Below, piece by piece: positions 1 through 15,214 of a stretch of DNA of 64,000 nucleotides. Both the position numbers and the translations under genes were made by a program. The DNA comes from Paracyclopina nana. Taxonomy: Eukaryota; Arthropoda; Copepoda; Cyclopoida; Cyclopettidae. The stretch spans positions 5,456,001 through 5,520,000 of the forward strand of contig JAGUCH010000005.1 in assembly GCA_019096065.1 (NCBI GenBank), written 5' to 3'. The number at the start of each line of letters is the position of its first letter. Within the stretch, counting starts at the first letter, position 1. Under the pieces are notes generated by a model that searched no databases, was not told where the DNA came from, and saw only the letters and a program-made list of their open reading frames with translations.

Positions 1-469
1 GACAAGAGTAAGTAGCTTCTCTTTTTTGTCTTCTCTCTCTCTCAGGTGAGAACTTTTTAATGGCCCATTTCCTCCCCAGGTGTTTTATATGTTAGGAAGG
101 CAACTTCTTGAGAGAAGATGGTTTTTTCGCGACTCCAGTCAAGAAGGCAATAAAAATTGCTGGTAATGTTTTGGAAGAGCAGCAGCAGCAAGGAACTCCA
201 GGATTAGTGTCAGCCTCGGTAATTGGACAGTCCGGAGCTTTTGAGCACTGCTAATCTGATGATAGGTCCCACAGTGATGGGTCAAAACTCAAATTAGGAC
301 TGACAATGCTCTCGCATCTGCCGCTTGAGAAACAGCTGTTTTTGCCGCCCGCACACTGAGTTTCTTATATGAGTCAGCACTAAAGTTATTCTTATTGTCA
401 AGTGTTTTCACTAGGTGATTGTTCTCACAAGTGTGAATATCTCTTAGGTCACAGAAGACTTCATTTTCA

Positions 470-660
470 TTGCAATAACGTACGTACGCGGCTGAAGTCT
501 CACTCAGACTGATCGGGCTTCAAGCCGCCCAGTGTGCTGCTTACAGTAGCTGTAGTAGTGATGCGCAACTTTGCGTTCTCGCGCGTCGGAAAGTTGCCAC
601 GAACGGCGAGTGGAGCCGCAAACCTCGGTTGGCTTGTAAACTTTGGTAAAACGACACTTC
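470..660. promoter_or_regulatory. CpG-rich patch inside A+T-rich intron
   Basis: This 190-bp patch holds many CpG dinucleotides (ACGTACGTACGCGG, TCGCGCGTCGG, ACGAACGGCGAG). Its surroundings are A+T-rich and nearly CpG-poor. No ORF is present. It could be an alternative promoter, an enhancer, or an unrecognised leader exon of the AGAP gene. Only composition supports this. Confidence 0.25.
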
Positions 661-3600
661 CCGAAACCTAATGCTAGTTAAATCGAAATTTTATAGTTGG
701 TTTGCGGCTTGCCAGATCAAATAATAAAAACCAACAAAGAAGCACGTTCTTACGTTATAATTCCGCGCAATCAAAGTCATTGTTCTTTTTTTAATTGAGG
801 ATGCGCATCTATTTTTTGAATATCACAAATTCAAGCCAATTTTTAGACTTGTTGTTGATGTATGAATAATGAATGAATGGAAGGAAGCATTTGTTTAGGC
901 TGAAGCTGCCAAGAAAAGACGCCAGCATCGGTGGTCGTCTGGTGAGAAAAAATGTACCCAATCAATGACCAAAGGAAGTGTAAACAAAGCAGTTTGCTGG
1001 AAAATCTACAACAGTTTGAGCTGGCACACAAAGCAAGGAAGAATTTTTATAGACTTTTGCAAAGCTGTGCACACCAGGGCACGTAAAGTAAAATTCGTTG
1101 GAGTTGCAAAATTCCATGTAAAATCTTGCACCAACAACTCATCTGATTAACAGCAATGTAATGCGATCCACGCTAAATAAGCGACTACTGGCTATGCTCA
1201 TTTCTTGACACAATGAACGTCGTCTTTTGTTGAATTTGGGTCAAGTAGGTGTCAAAAATTTACGGGGGGATTTTCCCCGCCCATCTTCAAAAAATGTTAA
1301 CACTTGTTTCCTGACCACTGGCTCTCTGCCTTCGGGCTGAATTTTGACCAAAAAGAAAGTTTTTACATACCAAAAGGGTTGTTAAAAGTCTCATATGTCA
1401 CCCAAGCCTGAGAAAGAGAGCTCTGAAGTCGTCGTAGATAAGCGAGCTCAACTCTTTTTTTTTCGAAGCCAGATGACGAATTTCGGGATCAGTATATATA
1501 CAGTTGCAGTAAATCACAAATCCTGATCGGGATTTTTGCTGCTGATTGATTTACTGATACGGATTTGGGTTTCTCACTTGTGACTGCAGATATATAACTC
1601 TTCGTCGTATTATTTATGGGCATCAACTAATCCTCTTGTCGCAAAGGTCATTTATTTTAGTTCGAAAATTGAATTCGACCCCTCTCGCTCGCGATCAAGT
1701 TTTTTGTCATCAGGTAGCAAATCAATAGGAATTTCGCAGACCGTTGGCCCTCACGGCATCATCGAGAAGACACAATTTGCCAATTATTTGTTCGTTTTGA
1801 CACCTTCAGAGGCTGGAAAAGATAAAAAGAGCTGGCTGGGGGGCATTTTTTTCTCGAACTTCCAAAGTGGCAGTTGGGTTAATTTCGGGGCCCGTAAAAC
1901 TAACAGAAAAGGGCACTGTCATAAATTGGAAGCCAATTAAGGAGGCTCAACGTCGTCATTACAACTACTCCTCCTCAGATACAACAAATTGCCATAACCT
2001 AAAGGTGAGGTCTAATTTTTAGCTCTACTGCAGCCAGGATAATTTGAGGATGGAGCAAACGGTTGAGATTTTTTGAGCTGATCAACTGATGTTGGTAATA
2101 TTTTTCCGATCATTTTCAAGCAGCGAAGGAAATGGGGACCACTTTTTACTCAATTGCGACCTTGACAACTCTAATTGGATTTCTAATGCTGCTTTTTAGC
2201 CATTTCTTTCAATGCACATAAATCCTCAAGAGCTGCTGGCTGCAATGACATTTACGTGACTCTTCGGGCCCTTTACAACTCGTTACAACAAAACGACTTT
2301 GACCCTGCACGGTGTCTGCGCAAGTTGGGTGAAAAAAAGCCCACTGTGTTCACCAAGTCACGACCACAAGCTTCAGCATCAACCAAAAGGCGAAAATGAA
2401 AGAGCGATAATTACACAGGAAAAGGGGTTCGCTCTTGTCGGTTGAAATCGAACAAACTTAGAATGCAACGCTCCAGCATGATAATAACATCATTATTACA
2501 AGGAAACGACAACAACATTTCAGGTGCAGAAATCAAAGGCATTGCTAATTTGCATAATATGCAGATGCGGCGAAAGTGATCGAAATTCCGCCGTCGAAGC
2601 ATGACCCATTTTTAGCGGAAAAATGATCGAAACAATAATGCCGAATTACTGGTGCAGAACGCATAACTTTTTCTGCTCCCCTCTAATATCATTTGCATCT
2701 TCTTCAATGCTACACAATATTGCAACTATGCGCCATTATTCAGGGAACGTTTGACCCTAGTGCACTTGTCATTCATATGCACAATGCGAGAATGAATGCG
2801 AGAATGAAAAGCGCGTCAAATCGGGCACAAAACAAACAAAAAAATCGGGATCGACTTACCACACATCAGTGCCATTCAATTATCGGCTTGTTCGTGCATA
2901 AAATAAACACAAAAGTAGGGGCGGCAATTGAGACGATGCGCATAACAAATGCCAACAAAAAAAGCTGGCAGAAATTACGTTTTGCCTGCTGCGGAGTCGA
3001 AGCAATCGCGTGCCAAAAAAGTAATTTCATGCTCCGCAGTCAGTTTGAGAAATCAATAGGAAAAATTCAAAAATGGCCATAATTAAGCTATTTGAGTATG
3101 AGCAGGATGTGACTTTGGCTGGGAAGTGCATTTGCAATTTTTTTCTCGCTCACTTTTCAAATTTGCAAGGCTTTTTGTTTGCTGCTGCTGCTGCTGCCAG
3201 GAAAAAAAAGATGAGGAAAGCTGGCAATTTTACGGGAAACGACGCAGCTGAAAAAGTAGTTTGTTTACGTCCTGAAATTGCTATTAGCACTGTTTGTCGC
3301 CATTTCAGCCGCAAAAGTCATTATATCAATGAGATCATTTTTGTGACCCCCTCAAGTGTCGATAAGGATTAATGACTCTCCATTGTTTGTGTCTGGCTCA
3401 AATCCGTTAAACCATGAATGAATTTGTCAACTTTTCCAAAGAACAATTAATTTTGGGCTGAAAGCAGCAGCTGAAAAAGCTTGCAAAACGTATGTGATGA
3501 TGCTTCAAGTGACGAAAAGTGACACATAACACTCACATCTTGAAGCAACATGGAGAAACTGAAGGCAATTTTGCCGACGTAAATCACACGTATTTCCTAG

Positions 3601-6600
3601 GAAAACCAAACAAAACAACAGAATTGTTATTTACAACGTTTTTTCCTTGGCCAGGATTTACTATAAGCAAATATGCTAGCCAAGCTGCTGCATATTCAAT
3701 TTTTGATCTTATCATGAAAATATCATTAAGAAGGATTTCTCGTGTGCATGACACGTAATTTGCCCCAGATCTGGATAAACGATTCCCCGAGCAATTTGGT
3801 GATGGATCGTACATTTTATTGACGAAAAGATCGATGTCAGGCTAATCCCAATTTGGTTGGATGGGAGTTTGTGTTTGCACGAGTGCTCTTGTTGTTTGAA
3901 CGATTATTGCTGTTTTTACATCATCCAAAGTCTCCCCAAAAAGAAGAGTCCCTTAATTATTAGCAGCTCTCATTCTCCCCCCGCCGAATAAAGTGCTACG
4001 CATTTAGGGTAATTTTTGCCTAGCAGGAAATTGCAACAGTTTTTGGCCCTGCAATAAGAATCTCAGACTTTTTTCCCATCCAAGGTCTGCCAAAATTATT
4101 CATGGTAGTTAATTTCCTCCAGCAGTAGAGCAACACAGCGCACAAAGGATTTGTAATTAAAAGAGTAAACAATAGTTGATCCGGACATGACAACAAATTG
4201 AGGCCATTACGAAAACAAAAGATTTACCAAAGGGGCTGCGCTATTCATGGTTTGCTAATTCACAGAGAGCAGCCGCATTCAAGTGTAGTCATAACTTTTC
4301 GACTGCACGAAAACAAACAAAGATGGAATTTATGACGGGAAAAGCGAATATCACACAAAAGGAGGTCAAGACGGTTTACGAGATGCTAATAAATTCGAGC
4401 TTTTTCTCTTTTCACTTTTTCCTCTGCGTTCCTGTGCTAATTTACATTTGCGGATTTGACAGCTTTAGATTTTTCATTTTTCTTTCTTGTATGAAATGTA
4501 CCGACAAAAAGTCCTTTGCAAGCCAGACTAGACGACCAATTGAGTCTGCTCCCGTGCGTCGTTGAGTGTTAAAAAGTCAGATGTAATTTTAAGGAAGGAT
4601 GTTTGTTCACGTCAAAGTGCAACAGGTGGTAAATGTAGGGATAGGAAATTCCGTGAATCGGCATGTTTTGTGAGAAGCGGTGGGAAACGCTCAAATGGAA
4701 GAACCAAAGTTGATGAAGAAAAAAATTACCTGTCACAATTTAGTAGGGCTACCAAGAGCATTATGCAAATGCTCCTCCAACTTTTTCCTCAATTCCCATA
4801 AAACCAAACAGCATTATTCACCCCCTCTTTTACTTTTACTGTTGTGGCTGTCCCATGTTGGCTTGGCTAATTAGACAGCTAACAAATGAACGGTGATTTG
4901 TCTGCTTTTGCGTGAAATGTATCAATTTTTGTGCAGACCCATTTTTCTCAATCAGTTCCCCCCTTTTTGGGATAAAAGTATCTGTACCCCACCGGCCGTG
5001 CTGGTGCAGGGACAATTACGAGCAGCAGCCACAAAAGGGGCACTTTTCTGGTCGGGCAGAAAAGTCGACCTGAACAATGACACTTTTTTGGCATCGCCCT
5101 TGCCAAAGGAGCTAAATCTTTGTCAAAGGTGCTGCTCTGGTTTGCCCCCCTGATTTTGACAATAAATGTGCACGAATTAACATTCGGCCATTAATTATAG
5201 AAGGACTGTGACAAAAGGTGAGCACGGAAAAAAGCAGCGCCTCTCTTCTGACGGTTTTTCGACTGAAGTAGCAAATCCCCCAAAATTGTATCCCAACAAT
5301 GGAAAGCTCAGTGTATTCGTCTATCTGCAAAATCAACGAGTTTTCCTCATTCCTAAGTCAATACTTTTATATCAGATGGAATTGCAATCAGGACGAATGA
5401 CTCGCGAGATTTCAACGCCTCGAGGTTCATAATCAACTTTTTTCTCCTCTTTTATGATAAGCCAGCTTCTTTGGTGCTCAAAAGGAAATTAGTACAATGA
5501 AAAAGTTTTTTAAGCTCGATTCTGCCTCGAATTCACAATTCGCCTCGGTTACGCTTGATCAATTTCAGTCTTGTTTTTTCTTTGGCAAAAAAACGAGGGA
5601 GAACTGTCAATCCTTTTCAAATCAATGCAGTTTGAAGGGATCAAGAGAGATCAGATAAGAACATCATCCCCTCCATAGCTGAGCTGACCCTGCATTATTG
5701 TAGCAGTAACCTTTTGTGTTTCCCCAAATTTTCTAATAATAACATTGAAAAAAAGAAGGCGGTTTGCCCTTCCAATATCGGATTAAGTTTTGCCACGCTC
5801 TCTTTTTCCCCCAAAAAAGAATTCGCCTTTTTTGATGGATTGATCAATCGCCACGGCCAGAAATGTGTAAGAAAAAAAAAACTGGCAAAAAAGTGCCAAA
5901 AGTTAATCAGATAATCAATACTCCAAAATGAGCAATTCTGATCAGTTTTCCTATAGTTGGCTGCTAGCTGTGGTCTCATTAGAGCCAGTGAGTCTATAAA
6001 CTCAGTCTAATTTAATGAGATCAATACGAGACTGGCTGACGAAATGATTGGCTTTTTATGGACATGATGGAAGGGTAAAAAACAATTAATAGCATTACAC
6101 ATGAGGCTGCTGTCACGTGGAGGACAACTCAAACCTGCAACTAATCGATCACAGCTCACAACAATTAGCGTCGCCACAGCTAAATTACTTCCGTTATTTT
6201 AATTTCCAAAAGCATTAATAACCAAAATGGAGCCATTTTCCCCCCCTAAATGACGGTAATGTCCTAAGCCACTTCTTGCTTCTAGGCATACACACTGCAG
6301 CGGCAGCTAGAAGGGGTTAATAATGAGATAATGATAAGTAGCTTTTTTCCGTGACTTTTTGTCTGTTATTTGAAAATTAGCTCCAGAGACCTTAATTAGA
6401 GGGCCTCGCCCCCTCCGTTAATAACAATTGATGTCAAACTCGTGAGCATTATGGGGAATCTGCATCTGCTCGCCGTGTCACGAGCCACAAATAATAATAC
6501 ACACATCTGCTATTTTCGTACTACAATACTTGAATGAATCGGGCTTATGATCTTCTTCGCAAGACCTTCCCCATTCTTCCCTTTGTCACCCAGAGACAGC

Positions 6601-7356
6601 TCATATTTTCAACAGGGGCCTCCAAAACTATTATGAAGCTACAGTAGGCTTTCTTATTCTACTAAACACGTTTGGAGTCACCCAGTGAAGTGTGCTTTCA
6701 CTTTTTTGCCAGTGTGCAATTTTTCCATGCTAAATGTCAAGTTCCTTTCAAAAATGATATGGCATGACAAGCCAACAATTAGAGCCGGAGGGGGCAACTG
6801 TGCCTTTGAACAAAAGGTGAATTTTTGAATTTCACTACTTATTAAAGCACAATGCTAAATTCACAGTTCAAACTTTTCCTACGGAATTTCAGATCAGACT
6901 TCCCGCAGAGTTCGCGGTTGCATATGGAATGTTTGCGATTGCTCTCGCATTGATCGAATATTTCAGAAAAAAAGATATATTCACACTGCTGCTGTGTGGC
7001 ATCCCAAAAAAACGTTGCCTTCATAACCAGGACAATTTATCAAATGATATTTGAGGTATTTCATTCTAAGCCCTACATTTAGATCTCTGTGGCAGGCGTA
7101 CGTGTGACAAACATATCCCACTGCAGAGCAATTTGCGTCCCCCCATTAATTATTGTTGTCGGAGGCAAACAATAAATAGATTTCAAGCATGACTAAATCG
7201 AGCTTTGAAATGGGCGTCATCGACAATTTCGGTCTCGTGCTCCACGAAATTCCACGGTTAGGTCAATTTCGACCAGTGTAATATTGACCAAACTGAGCTT
7301 GGATATTCGACGACGAGACAGTCATCATCATTTTTTCGAAAGAATTCGAGCCATTA

Positions 7357-7392
7357 GAGCTGGCTGGTGAGCTGGCTGGTGAGCTAGCTGGC
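7357..7392. repeat. Three-copy 12-bp tandem repeat
   Basis: Three consecutive copies of GAGCTGGCTGGT, the third with two changes. It lies in the presumed AGAP intron and has no visible function. Confidence 0.8.
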
Positions 7393-8473
7393 ACGCCGGT
7401 CACGCATCATTATTTTCTTGAAGGATTCATGCTATGATTGGGCTGAATGAATTTCACATAAAACGCGATGCAGATGTGACGTTAATACAAATTTCAGGAA
7501 TTTCCAGCTCATTCGAAACAGATGCGTGGCGAAAAAATGGTTCACTTCGTGCATGCCTAAATATATATTCCAACTAATTTTTTTCCCCTAAGAAAAGAAA
7601 GTGAAAATCAGCACTTCCTCCACTTCACTTTGCAAGCATGATTTTTGAGGTTTGATTTATGCGCGTCAACAGCTTCGACTTTGGCTACAATTAGATAGCT
7701 ACTTTTCACCCTCGTCCGAAGCAAAAGGAAACAATTATCGACGTTTTCCAACAGCAGCACGTGGGCCAAGGGAGCATGGCTTTTAATTACTTCCTAAATG
7801 GCTAGAACTGATTTCTATCAGTTTCTGTTATTTCAGTGAGAAAACAGCACAAAAATGTCAACGGATTTGGAATGTTGCTGCTGTCTCTTGGGATCTGCTT
7901 TTTCAAAGTCAGCAGCGGATTTTGCGTCTTCTGCGGAAAAACATCTGCTTGTATCAAGTGATGACATTTTTACAACCAAACCAGATTGGCCGCAACACCA
8001 CCAACTAGCAGACAGACAAAACTATCAACAACAAAAGAAGAAGAAGAAGAAGGGAGGGAAAATTCTGCTGCGGCTTTTTTACCCCGAGAAACTCAGCTGG
8101 TTTTCTCATGGGGTGATAATTGCCTTGGAAAAACCTCAATAATGATGAAAGAGCATCAAGCTGGGGGGTTTCTAACGACTTTTTGACTGACAGCGAAATC
8201 TCAAAATACCATTAAAAAGTTGAAGAAAAAAGCCATGATGAATTCACGAAACAAGCCTAATTAGCAGCAGCAGAGTTGAGAAAAATATGAGGTTGGCACA
8301 GGCAAAAAAATAAGAGGAAAAAGACGGTCATCTGTTGCATCTGGCATCATTTTTCATACAAAGCTGTTTGTAATAATAATAAGCCAACATTTTTTGTAGC
8401 AGGCAAATTAGTTCGTTTTAAGTGTAGCAAAGCAGCAATTATTCCAGACAAAAAGCTGGCATAAATTCGAGTT

Positions 8474-8485
8474 GCGCGCGCGCGC
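8474..8485. repeat. (GC)6 alternating purine-pyrimidine run
   Basis: A run of six GC dinucleotides in A+T-rich DNA. It is a short potential Z-DNA tract and nothing else is associated with it. Confidence 0.7.
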
Positions 8486-11400
8486 ATATGCTTTATTTTT
8501 CAGTTAGTGCAACAGCAAAAAGGGTTATTAGAATGTCTCTCTCTCCTTGGCCGAACTTTATTGCCCGTCATTAAGGCTGGTTTTTGCTCCGAAATGGGCT
8601 GGTCCTTGCTTAAAATTCAATTTGGAAGGAACAAATATGCCAATAACCCTTTCTATTTATCTCCCTGCTTGTCCAGGTAATTTGCATGGAAATTCGTCGT
8701 CTGCTTGGCAGCCAACAATGGAACGCTTAATTTTTCTGTGGCGAAATGTGAGAAGTCCTTTCTTCTACCTTTTGTTCAGGGATGTTACGTTTTTTCGGGG
8801 CACAGTCAGCACAGTGAACATTGTGAAAACGTTAATCTCGTCATGTCACTGCATTGTCCGCCAAAGTTAGCGCTTCGTATGTAAAATTCTCCACGGTTGC
8901 ATCTCATCCGTCTTTTGTCATTTGATTCAATTATAGAGCATATACCCACCAAGTCGTTGAGAACCCAAATACACACATGCATCCATGAAGGAAGTATCAA
9001 TATTTTCCCAAGCAGAAATTCCTATCTGCATTTGCTTCGCGCGTTTCCATCGACAAAATTTAGAGCTACTTCTCTCACTTATATCCCGTTCATGTGCAAA
9101 GTTGCTTTTCGGAAAGTAAAAAATTGTCATAAGGCAAAGGAGTTTTGGTATCAAACCACTTAAGAAGGGCTTCTCAACTAGTTGAACCAGGAAACGAGTT
9201 AACAAATTTAGGGCAAAATTCAGAAAAACTTTGATTATTACAGCTGTATCTTAGATGTAACAGCTCTGCAATTTTTGAGTTGATTCATATGAATTTGTGT
9301 GAGACATTTTGATTCAGAAGTAACCAGTTTGGCACTGAAATTGAAATAAGCTTTGTGAGTGTTTACTTTTCAATAGTCTTAAAATTGACCCGTTTTTTCC
9401 AAAGTGTTAGCATCAACAGAAGTTTACTTTTGTGTTTGTCATAAGACAATTTTTCTCCTTTCGGTAAGGCGTTCGGCGTGCATTATCGTAAGGAATTTGG
9501 GGGCACATGAACGGGATATTAGGTGTCCAAGCGCTGCGACGCCGATAATTCGAGCGGAGCACTATTTCAACAAATCGGCATTTTCATGTGCACATTTCAT
9601 TAAGAAAATGTATAAAAATTCTCCTTTTTCAAAACGGCCAATTTTAAATGGGGGTGAGGGAGAGGGGAAATGAGCAAGTCGATGCTAAGTTGAACGCCCC
9701 AAAAAATAGTGGGAGCAAAGCTACTACATAACATAATGCAGTTGGCTTAGCGTAGAAAGCAGATACTACGATGATGACGCATCAATGAGCTCAGAAGCGA
9801 GGCATTTTTTCATCCGATAGATTTTGGCCAAACACGTTAAAATCTCTGGGAAATTTGCATTGTCAACCTAATGGAAATCTTAATCAAGGCACCCAGGCAG
9901 AGACGAATAAAAAATGCGAAAAATCGCAGCTGACGTCGACGACAACGACGACGGTTTTTCAGCGGAAAACTCCATTTTACACATTGTGTGTAACCGATAC
10001 GAATCACTATATATGCTGTTGCTTGAGTTTCGTCACACATTCATTGAATGATATCAATAGATATTCCCCTTCTCAATCACAGACTTTTAGACATGGTTCT
10101 CAATAGAGATGATATTGGGACCCCCCAAAAAATACTGTCATAAATACTTATTCTTAACGACTCTACTATGTTCTCCATGATCATAATTAACGGCGCTTAT
10201 GGAGTAGAACGAAGCGAATGGCGATCCATTATTTTTTCTTTCCTTTTTTTGCCAGTGCACATACCTGAAAAAGAGAAGAAAGAGGAAAATGTATCAAAAC
10301 GAAATGATACGAGTGTGCATTGATTTTTTTGCCTAATTTAACGCCTAGTTAAACACGGAGATAATTATCAGTTTCTGCGACTGCTGCAAAGCTAAGCGAG
10401 ATTTGCGTTGCATTTCGCTATCAGCCAAATGAAATCTGGCATTTTTTCCACCACCACGTGCATGGAGCTGACGAGGGATGACAACTTTTTGTTCAACAGC
10501 AGAAAAGACCTTTCAACAAAGTGACCTTAAGGCTCATTCATGGACTGCTTTCCGGATGGTGACGATGCTACTATTGTTGTCACAAAGAAACAAGAGGATG
10601 AAAAACACTTGGTAAAACACTTTGGAAGTCGCATTCACAAGATTCGGTAATTTGAGGCCCTTGCAAAAGATTTCAAAAGAAGTAGCAGCTAAGCTAAAAA
10701 GGACAACGACACACACACAAACTTAACGACTTTTTCGGACACAATAACATCGACTCCATATTTTTTTTGGAAATTTTCGTTTTTATGATGGGCGCCAGTT
10801 TTGGCCTGGAAAAAATGCTTGAGAACTACTCGTCAAGTGTCAATTACACGCAAGAGATGAGCGCGTAAAAGTCAATTTGTCTTGTCAATCATTGGCCATA
10901 AAGTCCAAATTTACGGATCAACAAACACGAACAAGGGCAACATTGAGAAATTATTGCAGATTAGGGACTTTTGTCGTGCAGTGTGAGAATCTGTTGTACT
11001 TCCATAAATTTTGGCCCTAAAAGGGTGGTGGCGGTGTAAAAATGAAAGCTCTTTGTTGAAATCCGATTTCCCATGAGACACAGGCAATTTTAGCCAATAA
11101 ATCCTGCCTCAATTAGGGGCGGGAAATTAGCCGAAAACTGTATTCCCTACCAGGAAATTTTCAACTGATACCAAATTTGTTTTCCCTTTTTTTGCACTCC
11201 TACGTACTTCTATATGTATTCAGAAAAAAGGTTTCACATTTCTGAATGGATTATTAATGATTTTTACGACCGAACCTTTTTTCCCTTTTCAGTTATTAGT
11301 GAGCCACTTTAAACGTGCTAGGGTAGAACGGAACCGGGAATAATTCAAAATGGCATCCGTACACAGAAGGAAATAAAGATTTTGCCCAAATAATGGCGCA

Positions 11401-14400
11401 CATCAAAGCTCAAAAGCCCCGACTTTTTTCCCTCGATTTATGGACTGTTCTGATAAAGAGAGAGAGAGCGACCAGAGCATTAAAATCGAATTGTCATTTT
11501 GACACAATGGCAGACGAAGAAAAAAAGTTCACACAGCATCATTAAACTTTCTGGTTTAGCCAGCAAAAAGTGTGGCTTAATTTCAATATCAATCAATCGA
11601 AATTCAAAGATTAGTCACGGCTGCACTTTTTTATTTCCCGGATTTTGGTGACGCCCTAGCCCCGGTGATTTAGCTGCCAAACCGTTATTGGCATAATTTA
11701 ATGTAGATCAAGGTATTGAAAAGGCCATTTAGGCCAATTTATGAGGACATTTTGGCCTCGACGCTCACTATTTTATGGGGACAGCAATTTATGGCACTTT
11801 GGGTTTTTGTAAGCAACAGCTTCCTCATAGGTCAACATTTGGGTCATTAGGCTGAGAAGAGTTGAATAATCAGAATCTGGGCAAATTCGGGGGCCATAAA
11901 AATGTCAATTACTGCTGCTGCAAAATGGAAAAGGCCACACCAATACGAGCAAATAGAGGAGCCGAAATTGGCCCATTTTACACAGCCCATTTAAACTGCA
12001 TTTCAATATCCTTCTATGCTCTCGTTTCAATAAGCCATCGCAATGATGCTTGAAATATCGATATGATTTCACACGAATATACGTTCATGACTCATTGCGT
12101 GCAAAATTAGACAGAAAATCAGAATAGCGATGAATGAAAATCCGTTCACTGCCACCGAAGTTATGCTAATCAAAAAACCGATTTTCGTTCACTCAGCCAA
12201 AATGGCCATGATTTTTGGCAAAAACGCAAAAAAAAGTTTCGCTTTGAATGCGCGTTGATTAAGCAAATTTTCCTATTTGTCATTCGAGGTCAATTGGGAG
12301 CAGCAGTGATGATGATAGCCAGGAAATTCCCACGAGAACACTCAGAAAAACATTTGAAAAAAGAGGCCAATAATTTTCGCGAAATCAAACGGATGATTTT
12401 TGGAAATGAATGCGAACAATGGCGTAGGTAATTCCACTGATTTCGGAGAGCAACGTTCATGCAAAGTCCGTTTTCAATGAGGTCTTGTCCCATAAATATT
12501 CATTTTTTGAGCAAGCTGCTGAGCCGAATTTATCGACACAAAATAATCAGGGAAAAATGGCATGGCACGCGACCAGACTTTTTAACGAGAAAAACGCGCG
12601 CTGCTGAATTACTGATGACGGTGAAAGCATGTTTTATTGATTGAATTTCCCCATCGGATTCGTGCATATTGAGCCTTAAGTTGATCCCTATTTGATCTGT
12701 GCTGTGTGAGGCTGACAAAACCGCAAAAAGCCATCGATTCAACTTTTATAGTAGCAGTAGGAGTAACACGCAATTTTTCGAAAGCCACCACCTGGTTGCG
12801 GTGATGGCATGAAGTTGACGAAAAATTGACTGACAGCTAAAATCATTTTTTGAAAAGTGGGAACAACTCAGCATGGGTGCATCCAATTATTTACCGGTGA
12901 ATAGAAATGAAAATATGTCTGGCAGACATTTTTACAAAGATAAATGTGACTACTGCAGAGTCAATGAATAAAAAAGTGGACTAAAGTGAATCCATCAGCG
13001 CAGCAGCGTTCATTGAGCTTTTCCGTCCCTTTTCACGATAGGAGGTCAAAAAGTGATGCTACTATTCCTGCTAAAATCCCCGGTTGAAGCGACGACCACT
13101 TTTTTTTCAATGCGAGCAAATCGCAATATGACGTGAACTTTTTTACCAACATTTCTCATTGTGTGCCAAGCTGCCTGCAAAATCCCCATCCAGGTCCCAA
13201 AATTCAGTTGGAAAGTGGTGCTTTTCACGCATGTGGAATTTTGTGCCTTTGGACGCCTAAAAAGTTGATCACACTCAACAAACGATGAAACAGCGACGCG
13301 TCCGGATGTATTGTAATAGTGACAAAATTCACAGTGGGTGGAATATCGAGTCTATCAATGGGTTAACGAACCAAGTGCAAATTTGGCACGTGTGCTAGCA
13401 AATCCGAATTTTGACATAGAGCAGAAAATCTAATTTGGATGTGACATGGTCAGTAGAAGAAGCCCTGTCAAAAGAAACTAAATGTCTTGAGGGCAGCACC
13501 TGCTCACAAATGTCAAGTTTTGACCAGTAAAAGCAATTTGCAGCCAAGAAGAAGAAGTCGCAAAACTTGTGACAGCAGACACTACTTGAAAAAACAAGAC
13601 CGAAACCTTACGAATGAGAACATATGGCAAGTCCAATTTCTGAAATAACAGACAGGCTCACAACACGTGCCCCTATTTAATTGAGGTTAATTATAGACAC
13701 GCTGCGAAGAGCCATTTTTAGACCGGCCAGGTTGACATTAAAGTGTCAGGAATAAAGATGTGACACATTTTTGACGAGTTGACCTCTTGACCACCAGATG
13801 TCCACGTCGCAAAACTTCAAGTATGTGGCGACAGACCCATTAAAGTTGGCAGGGCTAAAAATTGATTTTAACGGACTTTCCAAAAGTAGGTACACGCACG
13901 TGTAAATCTATGATTTAGTATTCTACTGCTCTCTGATTTATTATCAAAACAGGAGGAAAAATTGTTTTCCTTTCTATTGTTCCCTCGCCCGCCTCGAGAT
14001 GAGCGTAATTAAAACCTTTTAGAGCAGATGGCTCAATTTTGATTTAGGGCCACAGGAAAATAAATCTTCAAAGTGGTTGGCAAATATTTATGCTGCTGTA
14101 GTTGCTCTCCAAAATAGAACAACGCGCATTACACAATGGAAAATGGGCGAAAGGCATCAAATCCCCCCTGTTTTGATTTACGGGCTGAAAACTTCAAAGG
14201 TTTGCGGAGCAAAAATTACTAGCGTAAAAGTTGTAAGGTTGTAATAGTACAACTGAAGCTAGAAAGGTGGCGCTGCGTTTTTATAGCGAGAAGCGCGCCA
14301 AAAACTGAAACCAACGGAAGCGCCCTCTATAGTGCAATGTTCGAACTAGGAGCATAAGTGAAATTGGCTTTATATAGCGATATAGCGTGCGAAGGTGTGC

Positions 14401-15214
14401 AGAGAAATTTCACGGGCTCAAAGGTAAGCAATCGATCATGATATGGTGCGTGAAGAAAAAAGGGAGCAGCAAACTTTCAGAAGCAATAAGTAGATCATTG
14501 CCTAGCCAAAAGCGGAAGCTGAAAACTCCATTCAAATCTCATACCAAACCGCAATGACATTTTTAAAACACAGCACGAAAAGCTGAAGAGAAATTTCACA
14601 AGACAAACAAAAATCTGCCACAAAATGGCCATAAAAGTAAACGGAGACAATGGAGATATGGTTGAATACTTGAAACCACTTCAATGGATCTTATGGAATT
14701 TTTTAAGCTTCGCAAAGGGCCGAAAGGGTCCATATAGTAATTAGCATTTCACAATTCTATTGTCAAGAAAGTTTGGGAGTCAATTACGTGAGACGCACAT
14801 GACGCGGTCATAGTCAGCAAATAGCATTTTAATTGAGGGCTTTTCACCAAAATAATGATGAAGCGAGGGGTAGAAGCACCTGCAGAAAAAAAAAACTACT
14901 CAGCCTTCCAAAATGGGCTTGGCTGACAAACATTTACACGCTTTTCGCAGCATAAACGATGCTTCTTTTATGCATATGAGGAAAACCTCTTGAAAATCAA
15001 AGAAGATGAATAAAAACCTACTGAACATAAAAATAGACTCTGCATTCAGTGGAGTTTGTGCAACGTCATCCAAGAATAAGGAGGTCGTGAGGAAAACTAA
15101 TTCAGTAGAGAGAAAATTCGATAATTTCAGCCAGGTCTCCTCTTACCTGGTTGACATTAGCAATAATAACCGAGGAAAATCGATGGGAAGAAGAACAAGC
15201 AAAAGAAGCCTTAC

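Larger units (their letters stand above)
1..15214 (-). other. Putative giant first coding intron of the AGAP gene (no exons seen)
   Basis: No recognisable coding exon was found here on either strand. The only open frames are short, mostly lack an ATG or a splice context, and resemble no family I know. The AGAP first coding exon ends in a good minus-strand donor at 15214 (GTAAGG). The next conserved AGAP segment, the start of its GTPase-like domain, does not appear downstream on that strand, so by inference this whole stretch is intron and continues past the left edge. It is A+T-rich with many homopolymer runs. A CpG-rich patch at about 470-660 is the only compositional outlier. At the extreme left, an AG followed by about 50 open plus-strand codons (about 80-229) could be an exon of something else, but I cannot support it. 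Confidence 0.55.
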